From Arion vulgaris (Eukaryota; Mollusca; Gastropoda; Stylommatophora; Arionidae), in NCBI GenBank assembly GCA_020796225.1, contig CM036758.1, positions 26,955,897 to 27,019,896 of the forward strand: a stretch of 64,000 nucleotides of DNA, given 5' to 3'. Made by a program: the position numbers and the translations under genes. Below are positions 1 to 14,772 of this stretch, piece by piece. The notes below the pieces were generated by a model. It was not told the origin of the DNA, did no database searches, and saw nothing but the letters and a program-made list of their open reading frames with translations. Within the stretch, counting starts at the first letter, position 1. The number at the start of each line of letters is the position of its first letter.

Positions 1-589
1 AGCCAACCTTGTGTACACAGGAAAAATGTTGACCAAGTTCGCCTCGGAACTAGCAGGCATGTTTTACTAAGGAAGCATGTTATGGACTTTGCTATCTGTG
101 CCGCTAGTCAGGTTATTAAAGATCTGGAGGCCAATATGTGATTTTACAGAAGAATGTTAGAATCCTTCATTGCTAAAGTAACTGGGGATTGCTCAGGTCA
201 TCAATATGACGGATGTGTTAATGCTAAAGAATATACTGGGCACTGGTTCTTATGTTTACTGTGTTACTAATGTGGTTTCTGGTCATGTTCCACGTTTGTG
301 TGGGAACAGTCAGAGCAAACGCCTGACCGTACATTATGGCCAGTGAGCACCATATTGGTGGGTAACGTGACCTGTCCCTGACAGATCATGCGCTGCCTGA
401 TGAGACACTGAGAACAAATTCAACCTGCTGTCTTGTAGGTCGACTGGGGAAAGACAAAGACTCAGGAAGGCAGCCCAACAAAAACACTGCAGAAGACGAA
501 TGCACATTGTTTTATGATGACATTCCAGAGTATACAGAAAAAGTGTAGTGGTCATGTAGAGTCTCGCCAAGCTGGATCTTATGTCCTGT
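1..589. other. No gene recognised; fragment of a SINE3 head
   Basis: No exon or long open frame could be supported. Around 418-470 there is a stretch (CTGCTGTCTTGTAGG then GACTGGGG) matching the start of the SINE3 repeat described below. Confidence 0.4.
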
Positions 590-817
590 AAAAAAAGAAA
601 GTAAAGGAACCCTTTCATACCTCGTGGTATATAGGTCAATACAGTGTTAGGCCTGTATTTTCATCACGCCGGCCGCCTTTACTTTCCCAGAGCATGTCTG
701 GTACCCAGTTGAGGCTGGGTCGACCTGAGAGCCGTCACGGTCAGGAAAAATTTCACGAGCATTGCGGGAGCTGAACCCAGACCACCAGCCTTGAGAAGCG
801 AGTTCACTAACAACTAC
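590..817 (-). mobile_element. SINE-A (tRNA-derived), minus orientation
   Basis: Matches the copies at 37955 and 59964. The left flank CTTATGTCCTGTA (577-589) and right flank CTTATGTCTTGTA (818-830) form a TSD with one mismatch. The tRNA-like head is at the right end on the minus strand, with the B-box-like GGGTTCAGCTCCC. The tail gives the A-rich left end read on the plus strand. Confidence 0.8.
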
Positions 818-830
818 TTATGTCTTGTAG

Positions 831-1335
831 GGTTGCCCAAATACTTTTGGTGGCTCCCCCACCTTTTCCTCTAGACTTCAAAACCATGGGGCAGAGAGAA
901 GGGACAAGCGCTAGTGGCAAAAATAAAACCAAGAACCTTCAACATCATGCAGAAAGATATCTTGAAAACACACATGGCAAACCCCCATATCAGTCCAAGA
1001 CAAGCTATACATATTTGTATACACTAGATGATTTGAGTTACCCACTAATTATTTTTAAAATATAAAAGATGTTAGAATAAGTTGGAAGAAGAAGAGAGCT
1101 AATGGTACATGCACGTCTATTGAGTGGAATAGGACTGATTGCCATGACAAACATGGAAACTGAAAGTGGGGGATCTGGAATCCAGGAAGATTCAGATTGC
1201 GATAAAAGGACAATGTCAGATTTCACTGATGTTTAGACTGGAACCGAGCCAGGTGTTGGACTCTTATGATTGTGTGATCTTCTCTATGAATGATATGATG
1301 AGAAAACAAATACTTTACTTGTGTTTTTTTTTCAG
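831..1335. other. Presumed NECAP intron, nothing recognised
   Basis: The sequence between SINE-A and the NECAP exon shows no motif or repeat that I recognise. An upstream NECAP exon was looked for and not found. Confidence 0.4.
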
Positions 1336-4368
<3,033 letters not shown>

Positions 4369-4510
4369 TACTGTTCAAGTATTATTGTACATGTCATCTA
4401 ATTTAAACTCAACATATTCTACATCATTTTTTGTTGGTTGGTTCTGTTTAGTATATAATGGTTTGCAAGAGTAGCACATGGGAGATCCAACATTTTCATA
4501 TAACAGATGT

Positions 4511-4760
4511 CTACTTCTTCTTTGCGTTCGTTCTTTACGATCAATTTTAATCACTCTTTGTGATATGTTTGATCTTTGCCAAGAACGTGTATCGTTGCAC
4601 ATTGGTTTGGTAGGCCCCTAAACGCATAGACTTTTACACGTTTAAGACACGTGCATCCGATTTCAGCCAAACCTCCTTAGTCGCTCTTACGACATGCGGG
4701 GCAGGTAGCAATGGTTCTATTCTTTACACCCCAAATTTGGGCCCGGTAACCACTCGGGTG
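4511..4760 (-). mobile_element. SINE1 copy
   Basis: An 11-bp TSD, ATAACAGATGT, lies at 4500-4510 and 4761-4771. It sits about 140 bases after the NECAP stop codon, so it may lie in the 3' UTR. Confidence 0.9.
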
Positions 4761-4904
4761 ATAACAGATGTAATAGACTACATTTGAATATCCAAAAAGT
4801 GGATCCTAATACATGCATATGGTTTTGTTAACTTAGCGATACATTATTGGTTGTTTGATGTACCACATAAGTTAGTTCTGTTCTGTTTATGATTGGTTTC
4901 ATCT

Positions 4905-5025
4905 TTTCTTCTTTGCATTTGTTCTTATCAACCAAGTTAAACACTCTTATCTTTGTGATCTGTGTGGTTTGTGCAGAGAACATGAGTAAGTTGCGCCCCA
5001 GTTCTCATACATCTATGGCAACATT
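4905..5025 (-). mobile_element. SINE4 fragment
   Basis: Shares the CTTCTTTGCATTTGTTCTT tail and the GTGGTTTGTGCAGAGAAC segment with the copy at 3611. The 5' part is missing. Confidence 0.55.
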
Positions 5026-6490
5026 TTTTTACTATATTGGGGGCCCATCTGACTAATGACTGGAGTCGCGGGCGCCGTGTGGCAGTTGCAAAAATAATCC
5101 GAGTAATAATAAAATTGTCATACTAATAGTAACATTTATTTTTTGTTAATAATAAGAGACGAAAACATAATTATTATTAAATGTTAAATATTTTTGTAAC
5201 ACTATGCTTACAAAAAAGAACTGAAAATTTGTATGCAATACTTTTTTTCATGAAATTATGATTAATTCTGTTAAAGCCGGCGGAGTAAATAGGGCGCTGG
5301 GAATGTATCATACAGACATCTGGTTGAACAGCACTGATTGACTGCATGTAGTTTAGTCACTTCCAAATTTTGACCCACGGTTCATATTTTGACATAGTGT
5401 TTTATATGTGGAGTATGTGTTGTGTTAGTATTACTAATGAACATCCTAAAGGAAATAGCAATGTTGCAATATTGTTTTGTATCTCTTACATTGACATGTG
5501 GTTTCCATGAGTGAATGGTTGATTACACATTATATCTTAATTGTAAACAATCTTAGTTCTAGTTGAGGTATCATACTTTGTACACAAGTTTTCCTATTAT
5601 CATATTTTTGTTTATAATTTATGACTGCAAAAAACCAGCTCATATGTCTTACAATTTGGATAATTCAATGTTGGATTTCAGCATACTTTTCTTGCTGGGA
5701 TAAAAAAAAAACTTGAGATATCACCATAGAATAGTCTTGACTTTTGTTAACATTGAACATGTGAATTTTTATTACTGGTATATTTATTGTTAGTAGATTA
5801 TAGTCATGATGGCTAAGAAGTAAAAGCTTTTTACCCAATGCTGTCCCCACATAATTAATGTATGGATAATTTTATTTTAGTACTATATTTAACCTGAAAA
5901 TAAGGAAATAATTATTGCTTTGGAGGTTCTCGAACTAATGCTCACAAGATTGAAGGACAAGTATTCTAACCCCTCGACCACCCACTGCTTTTCATTATTT
6001 CAACATTTGATATTTTCTCAGGAACCAGTTTACCTTCCATAATAGATTTCAAGTTTGGAACTTATATTATTTACTGTAACCAATGACTTCCAATACATCA
6101 TTGAACAATATATTATTTGTTCAAGCTGGTAATTGAGTTTATGGAATGGATTACCACCAATCGATGGAGCATAACTGATATCTTGTGTCATATTTTTTTC
6201 CATTGTACAATAACCTATAGTTAGCTTTCTCAGATTTTTTTTTTTTTTGCACACTATCACAAACATTATTTGCTTTAAGACATGTTCATTACCATTCATT
6301 TTGTGTTGGTTGTGTTGAGTGAATTAATTTCAGGTGAGTAACAATAAGCTTCAATTGTTGTATATAATTTTTTTTGTTTTGATGAAAATGATAACAAATT
6401 AATTTGATATCTTATTTATATTGTTCATGAGGAAGACTACATTTAAGAAACTATGTTGAATGGACAATTTTTTTAAGTTGAATATGTTAC
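5026..6490. other. AT-rich intergenic DNA
   Basis: Nothing convincing apart from a tRNA-like remnant at 5929-5995. The open frames are short and without known motifs. Confidence 0.4.
5929..5995 (-). repeat. tRNA-like SINE head or tRNA pseudogene
   Basis: Read on the minus strand there is GGTGGTCGAGGGGTTAGAAT (A-box-like) and AGTTCGAGAACC (B-box-like) at tRNA spacing. No full cloverleaf is apparent. It is probably the head of an old SINE. Confidence 0.4.
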
Positions 6491-6499
6491 AGCAGAATC

Positions 6500-6925
6500 A
6501 GATTTATTTTGACCATACAGTCTTATAAGACCCCCACATTATGCTATCGGTGCCAAACCTGGATGCTGACATCAAATGATAAGAAAACTAGTCATGACAG
6601 AGATGAATTGTCTACACAAAATGCTGGGGGTAACAAGAAGAGACATCAGGAAAAAAGTGGGTACAATACCTGTACTGAACTTCATCAAGAAACAACAAAT
6701 TACATGGTTCTGCCACATAAGCAGATTACCAACAGACAGTGCACCTAAAAGAGCAATGGTGCAAATGTATACAATGGATACAAAGCAAACGGCCGGCCAC
6801 GCGAAAGGTGGACCTCAGAGATAACAGAGGTGATGAAAGACACTATTTATGAAGCGCATACAAGGGCTCGTTCTTGACATCTCTTCTTATCCTAACGCTG
6901 TGAGGCAAAACAGGATATGGGTACG
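6500..6925 (+). mobile_element. LINE B C-terminal fragment, decayed
   Basis: Fragments of the LINE B C-terminus: [47 protein letters not shown], and a basic RPATRKVDL stretch. All match the fuller copy at 31594-33722, but frameshifts are frequent. Confidence 0.8.
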
Positions 6926-7149
6926 GTAAAAGTATAGTCTTATATGAGTATTGAATAGTTGAAAACAATACTCACAAAATTAAACCAAACAAATAACATA
7001 ATTAAAGAGCTATACTCTCTCTCGCAATCCCCAAAAGAGCTATACAAATTATAACCTATGTTAAAAAATATCATAAATATGACACAATCAAAATGTGAGA
7101 TATTGGGTACATTAATCTCTAATATTATTTGTTTTTCTTTGGTGTTTCT

Positions 7150-7240
7150 TTCAATTGTTTGGGGGAATTTGATGTCTTTCCATCAAAGGCACAAAACATT
7201 ATTTTGACAGATTCAATGTCTGCCCATCAAACTCTAGAAG
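7150..7240 (+). mobile_element. RNase H fragment of an I-like LINE
   Basis: FPSKAQNIILTDSMSAHQTLEDG matches the RNase H region of the LINE at 18555-19540. It is only about 90 bases long. Confidence 0.65.
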
Positions 7241-7519
7241 ATGGGAATTATTCTCCAGTGATCTCTAATCTCAGAGTAGGTGAGATTGAATGTCTAGTCC
7301 TATTGGAGATAAATAATAAAATATAAGTTCTGTGTTTTAAGTTAAGCTGCAAAGGAACTCATGGCAGTTTAATTAAAATCTAAAAGAGCAGGCTGTAAAA
7401 CAGCTTCCTGGACAACATTTGAGATATAAAAAGTTATATTAAATTCCTACAAAATCATGAAGCAATTGGGAAAGTTAACCCAAACAAAAAACGCATGATG
7501 AATATTAATGTACTGAACT

Positions 7520-7755
7520 TCTTCTTTGCGTTCGTTCTTACGACCAATTTTAATCACTCTTTGTGATATGTTTGATCTTTGCCAAGAACGTGTACACGTT
7601 GCACATCGGTTTGGTAGGCCCCTAAATGCATAGACTTCTACACGTTTAGGACACATGCATCCGACTTCAGCCAAACCTCCTTAGTCGCCTCTTGTGGCAG
7701 GTAACAGTGGTTCTATTCTTTACACCCCAAATTTGGGCCCGGTAACCACTCAGGC
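7520..7755 (-). mobile_element. SINE1 copy
   Basis: A perfect 13-bp TSD, AATGTACTGAACT, lies at 7507-7519 and 7756-7768. Confidence 0.93.
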
Positions 7756-7768
7756 AATGTACTGAACT

Positions 7769-8780
7769 AAAATATGCAGATATCACATTTATACTGTAAA
7801 GATAGCAACAACTGCTCAAATCATTTTTTAAAACCCACTTTAAAGTACCAGATCTGGACTTATACTGTAGCATGATATCATATCTGATATTGGTCATATT
7901 GAATCTATCAGAGCTGACTTGTATCAAAGTTTGTAGAGACATGTAACAACCCTCACTTCCCATTTATCTGTCAAGCTTGGTAGTTCCTGCTGATAGCATA
8001 ACTACGCAGCATAGCTCTCAAAGGTAAAGGAGATATTCATGCTTCTAAGACAACAAGGCAAACGAATCAAGACATAATTCAGCTAAATGTTCACTCCTCT
8101 TGACAATGTGCATCTACATATTCCAAAACCTCTGCTTTAAATGTACTATATTCATTATGTTTATTCATTGCTGGTTCATGTTGGGAATTTTGTATGGTTT
8201 TTTTTCTCAATATATTTTCATTGTAAATAATTTTCTCCATCAGAATTCAATTACTTGTACAGTATATCTTTTGCTGCAGTTTTTATTGGTTTACCTATTC
8301 TTGTTCACTTTTAATAGTTTTTGTTTGTTATTTCTTGTCAAGTCTCAATCTTTGAAAAGTGCTTACAGCGGAGTTTTTTGCAGGTAACCTGCACCAAGTA
8401 ATTATATTTTCTTATAGTGCTGGTTGTTTGTAGCATTGACTGACAAACATCTCCCTTGAATATGTACATAATATGTATTTGACAACTTTTTGTTTTGTAT
8501 TCAAGCACTAAAGTAGTCGGGTGGTTATAACACTAGAGTTAGCAAGTGAATATGATGATGGAGTAACAAACTGGTTATAGCACTGAAGTAAAGAACTTAT
8601 AACGCTGGATTAATCAGATGGTTACTACACAAATTTTAGACAGCCTGACTTCATGGCTCAGAATAGTGTCAACATCTGAGCAAATACTAGGGACAGAGAT
8701 TTGTGGAGATCCATAATCACCTACGCCAGCCATCACTGCACCTGATGATGATGATGACTACACTCAAAGTGGTTGTTGCA
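7769..8780. other. Mostly unrecognised DNA with a LINE H 3' trace
   Basis: 8640-8740 (GCCTGACTTCATGGCTCAGAATAG... GAGATTTGTGGAGATCC) matches the 3' end of the LINE at 22165-22610. The rest shows no gene. A T-rich open frame at 8100-8387 is hydrophobic but has no family features. Confidence 0.5.
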
Positions 8781-8789
8781 CTGAAGTAG

Positions 8790-8872
8790 TCATGTGATTA
8801 TGGTGATGTAATCAAGTTTCACCCCCAACACTTCCATAAAGAAGTAAATGGTGGAAGAGAAGAAGAAGAATC
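8790..8872 (+). mobile_element. LINE B-type 3' tail fragment
   Basis: ACACTTCCATAAAGAAGTAA and the following GGTGGAAGAGAAGAAGAAG match the end of the LINE B copies at 44960-45013 and 50830-50875. Confidence 0.6.
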
Positions 8873-9239
8873 AAGTGGTTGCAGCACTGGTTTGACAATT
8901 GAGTCACCTGAATTGCTTCCCTGTTTAGACATGCTCCAGTAAACCCTGCTGGAATGTTGTACAAGACTTGCAAAGTTAGGGAAGAGAACCACATAACCTC
9001 TGAAAGCCTTGTATTCTGGAGTCTCTATTTGCCATCCCTATATGGTATTATATACTATTAGATTGCCTTTACTTTTAATGTTCTGTTTAGCATAATGATG
9101 TCACTTATATTGAATTATTCTTCTTTGTTGTCTCTAACTATATATTTAGTAGGAAATCATGGTCCTGTTCCTTGCATCCCAATGTTAGACCCTGGACTCA
9201 ACAACCAGCTCCAAGCTCACTGTTCTCTATACAACTATT

Positions 9240-9905
9240 TGCTTTGTTTGTTTGCATTCGTTCTTTACAACCAGTAGACACAGATGCAACAAAGCAAATC
9301 AAATGATAGGCAAATGGCGCCAATTTTAAGATGCAAACACGTCACCATGAACACAAAAAGAGCAATGTTCAACACAATCTTTCTCCCCACATTATGTTAC
9401 CAGTGCCAAACCTGACGCTGACAACAAACGATAGAAGAAAACTAGTCACAACAGAGATGAAGTGTCTACGCAGAATGCTGGGTGTAACAAGAAGAGACCG
9501 TTGAGAAATGAAGACATCAGGAAAAAAGTGGGTACAACATCAGTACTAGACTTCATCAAGAAACAACAAATGAAATGGTTCGGTCACGTAAGCAGATTAC
9601 CATCAGACAGTGCACCCCAAAGAGCAATGCTGCTCCGATACAATGGGAACAAAGCAAAAGGCCGGCCACGCAAAAGATGGACCTCAGAGATAACATAGGC
9701 GACGAAAGAGACTATCTACGAAGCGCATACTAGGGCCCGTTTAGAAATCTCTTCCTGACCTGACGCTGTGAGGCAAACAGGATTCGAGAAAGAAAGAAAG
9801 GATCACTCTCTGTGACATGTTTGGTCTTTGTCAAGAACGACTATATATTGCACCTCGGTTCATAGGCCCCTACACTTGTAGGGCAGGGCATCTGACATTT
9901 TAGGC
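9240..9905 (-). mobile_element. SINE4 copy split by a LINE B insertion
   Basis: 9240-9275 (TTTGCATTCGTTCTTTACAA) and 9799-9905 (ATCACTCTCTGTGACATG to the GCATCTGACA region) are the two parts of one minus-strand SINE4. They are separated by the LINE B fragment. Confidence 0.65.
9276..9798 (+). mobile_element. LINE B, 5'-truncated copy inside SINE4
   Basis: Encodes the end of LINE B ([45 protein letters not shown]) and ends in the same GATTCGAGAAAGAAAGAAAG tail as the copy at 31594-33722. Stops and frameshifts are present. Confidence 0.85.
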
Positions 9906-10399
9906 AAAAGTACAAAACTATTTGACTTCAGTGTTTGGTTATTTACTCTTCTTATTCTGTGTACACTGTCAGATATCAACTTAATATTTTGACACTGGAG
10001 ATGTTGTAGCTTAGTGACAGTGAATTGATTTTATGCACCAGCAGATGTTCAATTCTCAGTACAGTCAATTCCCCAGTTCCAAGCTGAAAATGGGTACTTG
10101 TACTTTAGTAAAATTAGGAATATTTGCCAGGGCTAAGTACTCTGATGCATTCAGCTTGATGAAAAGGACTGGGCTTCTATGAGGGAAGGGAGACAGAGTG
10201 CAAAGAATGATTCTATTCATTTTTATGAATTGATCATCCTATGAGTGTTGATATTTTCTTGCAATTTGTCTCAGAATGGTACAGGTGAGTCTTTTGTGAT
10301 CCTGTGTTAAGCACTTTAAAAACAGATGATAAAATGTCATTTTACCAGTACCACAGTTTCTCATATCAGTAGTTGCTATGTTTTCCTTATTACATCTAT
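9906..10399. other. No feature recognised
   Basis: Unique-looking sequence with no gene or repeat signal that I can support. Confidence 0.4.
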
Positions 10400-10412
10400 A
10401 TAGATAATAGGA

Positions 10413-10649
10413 GGTGGCGTCTGTGGCCTAGGGTTAGTGACTCTGTCTATTAACCCCGACGTTCTGAGTTCGAATCACGCTGCGGACAGTTTGCTTGCAA
10501 ATTGTTTCGTTTTTAACAAAAGGACGATGGCGCCACCCGTCAGAAAGCAATGGCAAACTACTGAACGTATAAGTGGTGCCTAGAAAATCAACGACTTGTT
10601 TACTGTGGTTGATGGCTACGCCCTTTGGGATATGCCACGATTTTCATTC
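10413..10649 (+). mobile_element. SINE-C (tRNA-derived)
   Basis: The tRNA-like head has GGCGTCTGTGGCCTAGGGTT (A-box region) and GAGTTCGAATCAC (B box). The body contains GGCAAACTACTG... TGCCTAGAAAA and the tail is GATTTTCATTC. A perfect 13-bp TSD, ATAGATAATAGGA, lies at 10400-10412 and 10650-10662. It is the only copy in the window. Confidence 0.85.
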
Positions 10650-10708
10650 ATAGATAATAGGACAATCAAGTCTCATTTCTGTAGTTTTCTTTTTGGAGTC
10701 CCCAGAGT

Positions 10709-11044
10709 TTTTTTATTTTTTTTTTTTCGTCCGCTTTCAACTCAGACGAAGTTTTATCTCTGAAACTGATTTTTGCGTGAAAATCTGTTTTTCCAATATC
10801 TTACAATGGCAGCAGCGTGCACATTGTAAATTACTTTACACTGGCAGCCGTGTGCTCAATGTACTCGTAATTAGTATTCCTCGCCATACAGGCAGATTTT
10901 CTCCGACTTCAGAGGTACTCACGTTATCGTCCTGAGTAAGACCAGGGACTCGAACAAATGCCGGACAGTAGGTTCGAACCCGAGCATGAGGCGTCTCACA
11001 GCTAGCAGGCCGAGCTACTATCAACTACTCTAGGCAGTCCCCCT
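10709..11044 (-). mobile_element. SINE-B (tRNA-derived), copy 1
   Basis: On the minus strand it starts GGACTGCC..., with the A-box-like GTAGCTCGGCCTGCTAGC and the B box GGGTTCGAACC, and ends in poly-A. A perfect 13-bp TSD, GAGTCCCCAGAGT, lies at 10696-10708 and 11045-11057. It is nearly identical to the copy at 13397, so both insertions look recent. Confidence 0.92.
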
Positions 11045-11057
11045 GAGTCCCCAGAGT

Positions 11058-11860
11058 AATTCAGCATCCTTCAGTTCCTCAAGAAGACTGTCTCCATGTA
11101 TGTTTTCCTTTTGGGCTCCATTCTAGTACTTAATTAATGGGTGGTTAGCCCATCGCACAACCCCCAACCAAGAGTCCACATTTAGTATGACCTCTCTGAC
11201 TTGGGTAATTCTGTCAGGAAGAATGTTCCTGCCAGCATAGGTCCCCATAGTCATTGTCATGTATTTTGACACAAAAGTAGTAGACGATAGCACAGAAATT
11301 CTGGATAAGAATAGTAGAAAAAGAATCCAAGTGCAGAAAACTGTAGCAGATCATACCAAAAAAAGACATTAATGAAAAGAAGCAGATGTAGTCCTATATT
11401 TCATTGAAAAATATACAAGATAAAACGATGATTATGTATTTGTGAAACATGAACTTCTTTGCATTGATTTATCATTAGTTGCTGTCATTTAATGTTTATA
11501 TGTGTTTTAGTATGTACATGTTTCAATTGCAGCCATTTAGATGTGGATTTATAGAAAATCTTCATATTTTCTTGGACACAGAAACAAATAAATGAATAAG
11601 TCATCAAAAACTTAGGAATGAAGAAGAAATTGTTGGAGATCAAACTAGAGTAAGATGAAATATTTTGGGCACAATAGGGAACATACATGACACTCCACTG
11701 AAAGCCTTCTTAGGGTGGAAGGTTGAGGGTAATCGGACAAGAGGCAGACTGCGATATAATTGGGAGAGAAACATTAATAGATGGACAAAGAACAGTGAAT
11801 CATGGTTCCTTTCCAAACAACACAGGAGAAAAAAATGTGAATGTTTCCCACATGAGTGGG
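11058..11860. other. No feature recognised
   Basis: At 11640-11800 the phrases FLGWKVEGNRTRGRLRYNWERNI suggest a very decayed LINE C-terminus (basic RTRGR.R.NW pattern). Otherwise nothing. Confidence 0.35.
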
Positions 11861-12105
11861 CTTCTTCTTTGCGTTTGTTTTTTACTACCAATTTTAATCA
11901 CGCTTTGTGATGGTTGATCTTTGTCAAGAACATGTATACGTTGCACATTGGTTTGGTAGGCCCTAAACGCATAGACTTCTACATGTTTAGGAAACATGCA
12001 TCCGATTTCAGTCAAACCTCCTTAGTCTCCTCTTATGACATGTGTGGCAGGTAACAGTGGTTATATTCTTTACATCCCAAATTTGGGCCCCGGTAACCAC
12101 TCTGG
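11861..12105 (-). mobile_element. SINE1 copy
   Basis: Full-length match from the CTTCTTCTTTGCG tail to the GGGCCCCGGTAACCACTC 5' end. No clear TSD is visible. Confidence 0.85.
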
Positions 12106-12505
12106 CGTTTATCACTGCACTCCAAATATGCTCAGATGTATTCCATTTCTCAGCATCTCCGTCAGAGTATAGCGGCTCACAATACCGCACCTGTATGTCC
12201 GTGTATGTTTCCTGAGAGTGCCAGTACCTCTATAGTATTTGTATCGCTGTTGTTAAAGGGTGCTTACTCTATCAAAACTAACATGTTACAGACTTGTTAG
12301 AGGGAGTTTAAACTTGTTGCAGACATGTTTGTTCTGGTCTTGGACAAAACTGATAGAATATTCATTCCTAGCTACGTATTTCATTGGTCAATGTTTATCT
12401 TTGTTTCTGCTGTGTAGTATAATGTGAAATAAAACTGGATTCCACAACTAATTATTTTCACAATCATTGTTTGATTTGTACAAGATTCTGTGACTAAATT
12501 CTTCT
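12106..12505. other. No feature recognised
   Basis: Intergenic sequence without recognisable repeats or exons. Confidence 0.4.
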
Positions 12506-12690
12506 TGGAATGCTCCATATTGACCACTTGCTAAACCACTCTTTGTGATTTGTATGTGATACAAGCCTAAGAGCAATTGTACGTTGTGTCAGTTATACGC
12601 CTACAAGTAGGCCAGCACATTCGATTTCTGCGATGCTTTTATTTACTAGGGTAGCTTCCCTAGGTCCTACATCAGTCGCCTTACGACATG
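12506..12690 (-). mobile_element. SINE2 partial copy next to a minisatellite
   Basis: Reads from the tail (TTCTTCTTGGAATGCTCCAT) to TTACGACATG, losing its 5' part exactly where the 35-bp tandem array begins. Confidence 0.8.
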
Positions 12691-13024
12691 CACAAAGAAC
12701 AGGCTAACAAGTGGTCGATGTGGAGCACAAAGAGCGGGCTAACAAGTGGTCGATGTGGAGCACAAAGAGTGGGTTAACAAGTGGCTGATGTGGTGCACAA
12801 AGAGTGGGTTAACAAGTGGTCGATGTGGAGCACAAAGAGTGGGTTAACAAGTGGTCGATGTGGAGCACAAAGAGTGGGTTAACAAGTGGTCGAGTGGAGC
12901 ACAAGAGCGGGTTAACAAGTGGAGCACATAGAGTGGGTTAACAAGGGCAGGGAGCACAAAGAGTGGGTTAACAAGTGGCCGATGTGGAGCACAAAGAGCA
13001 GGTTAACAAGTAGTCGATATGGAG
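12691..13024 (+). repeat. 35-bp minisatellite built from the SINE2 3' region
   Basis: Ten units, starting CACAAAGAGTGGGTTAACAA and ending GTGGTCGATGTGGAG. Two or three are shortened. The unit equals the sub-terminal part of SINE2 in plus orientation, and the last unit runs into a SINE2-like tail (CGATATGGAGCGCTCGAAAA). The adjoining SINE2 copy on the left is in the opposite orientation. Confidence 0.93.
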
Positions 13025-13396
13025 CGCTCGAAAAAGAAGTAACAGGAACGAGATGAAATGACTACATTCTATAAGACTCATGAGCCCATGCACACATACA
13101 ACAGTGATCTGTTTTGTAGAAAAACATCATCTCTGAACAACCTCTACACATCTTCCATTCAGTTTGCAGGAGCAACAAGACTGCTTAATGGTGGTGCATG
13201 ATCATAATAATTCAAGAGATGCATTGTCCATACAATTATGATTAAAATCATATAGATATATAAAATATATGACTCAGATAATACATGAAATGATACATCG
13301 AAATTACATATAAGGATACAAGAACATCAAAATTACATAAAATGTTAGGTGATCATTAAAATAACATAAAATTATATGCAAACATTAAAATTGCAT

Positions 13397-13725
13397 TTTT
13401 TTATTTTTTTCGTCCGCTTCAACTCAGATGAAGTTCCATCTCTGAAACTGATTTTTGCGTGAAAATCTGTTTTTCCAATTTCTTACAATGGCAGCAGCGT
13501 GCACATTGTAAATTACTTTACACTGGCAGCCGTGTGCTCAATGTACTCGTAATTAGTATTCCTCGCCATACAGGCAGATTTTCTCCGACTTCAGAGGTAC
13601 TCACGTTATCGTCCTGAGTAAGACCAGGGACTCGAACAAATGCCGGACAGTAGGTTCGAACCCGAGCTATGAGGCGTCTCACAGCTAGCAGGCCGAGCTA
13701 CTATCAACTACTCTAGGCAGTCCAC
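13397..13725 (-). mobile_element. SINE-B (tRNA-derived), copy 2
   Basis: A perfect 14-bp TSD, CATTAAAATTGCAT, lies at 13383-13396 and 13726-13739. The body is nearly identical to the copy at 10709. Confidence 0.93.
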
Positions 13726-13925
13726 CATTAAAATTGCATAAAACAACAGGCAAAGCTCAGAATACTAACATCAAAATTGCAAGTAATGAGTTATGAAATG
13801 TAATCAAGGGATTCTGTCATAACTATGATGTAGAAATCTAGGTTGAAACTGACGATCACTAAGCTTCATCCACATGGCAATTTTCTGGAGCGCTTATTTT
13901 ACATTTAACAAATACATGTTGTGGA

Positions 13926-14172
13926 TCTTCTTCTTCTTTGCGTCGTTCTTACGATCAATTTAATCACTCTCTGTGATATGTTTGATCTTTGCCAAGAACA
14001 TGTACACGTTGCACATTGGTTTGGTAGACCCTAAACACATAGACTTCTACATGTTTAGGACGTGCATCCAATTTCAGCTAAACCTCCTTAGTTGCCTCTT
14101 ACGACATGCGTGGCAGGTAACAGTGGTTCTATTCTTTACACCCCAAATTTGGGCCCCGGTAACCACTAGGCG
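13926..14172 (-). mobile_element. SINE1 copy
   Basis: Full-length SINE1 with small deletions. No clear TSD is seen. Confidence 0.85.
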
Positions 14173-14430
14173 TAGATGTGCTAAACTGGTTTATTTATCT
14201 TGGCTCTGATAACTTGCTGATATAAAATATCCCAGGATAAAGCAGAACCATTCAAAATCCGTTTGTGGAAGCTACATTAATTGTCCCTCGAGACTAACAG
14301 GGAGTCATCATCATCCCATTAAAATTATATAAAATGATAAATGAACGTTAAAATTATATAAAATGATAAATGAACGTTAAAATTATATAAAATGATAAAT
14401 GAACATTAAAAAAACAATGTTATGGTGCAT

Positions 14431-14772
14431 CTCTCTCTCTGCCTTTTTAACCCGGATTGGGGCATAGGCCCTCAACCAACTCATGCCAAGTCTTCCTATC
14501 TCCTGCAGCTCCCTCCAGCTCTTCTTTATATTGTTGATCTCTGCCTCCAAATCTCGTCTCTATGTATTTCTCTGCCTCCCCTTCTTTCACTATCCTCGGA
14601 CTCCAGGAAAAGACTCTTCTTGTTATATTCCCCTCAGGTTTTCACAGTGTGTCCTATCCAGCGCCAGTATCTTTTTTTAACCTCTTAGTTCACTGGAATC
14701 TGTCTTGTTCTCTCCATCATAAGTTCCTCATTTGTGACCCTATCATACCATCTTAGTCCCTCTATTCTGCGC
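14431..14772 (-). mobile_element. LINE A 3' end, short 5'-truncated copy
   Basis: Contains only the last 340 bases of LINE A in reverse, beginning with the CTCTCTCTCTGCC tail. A 10-bp TSD, TATGGTGCAT, lies at 14421-14430 and 14773-14782. Confidence 0.9.

Noticed and set aside
820..1065. Upstream NECAP exon (Pro-rich stretch APPPFPLDF)
   Set aside because: The TTGTAG before it belongs to the SINE-A target duplication, the frame does not join the next exon, and no conserved NECAP sequence is visible.
8100..8387. Hydrophobic 95-residue frame
   Set aside because: T-rich DNA produces Phe/Leu-rich frames by chance. There is no conserved feature, homologue or splice support.
10413..10490. Functional tRNA gene
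   Set aside because: A and B boxes are present but a proper acceptor stem and anticodon arm are not. The sequence is the head of a TSD-flanked SINE.
12691..13024. CRISPR-like regular array
   Set aside because: Units are directly adjacent with no spacers, and the unit is a SINE2 segment in a eukaryotic genome.
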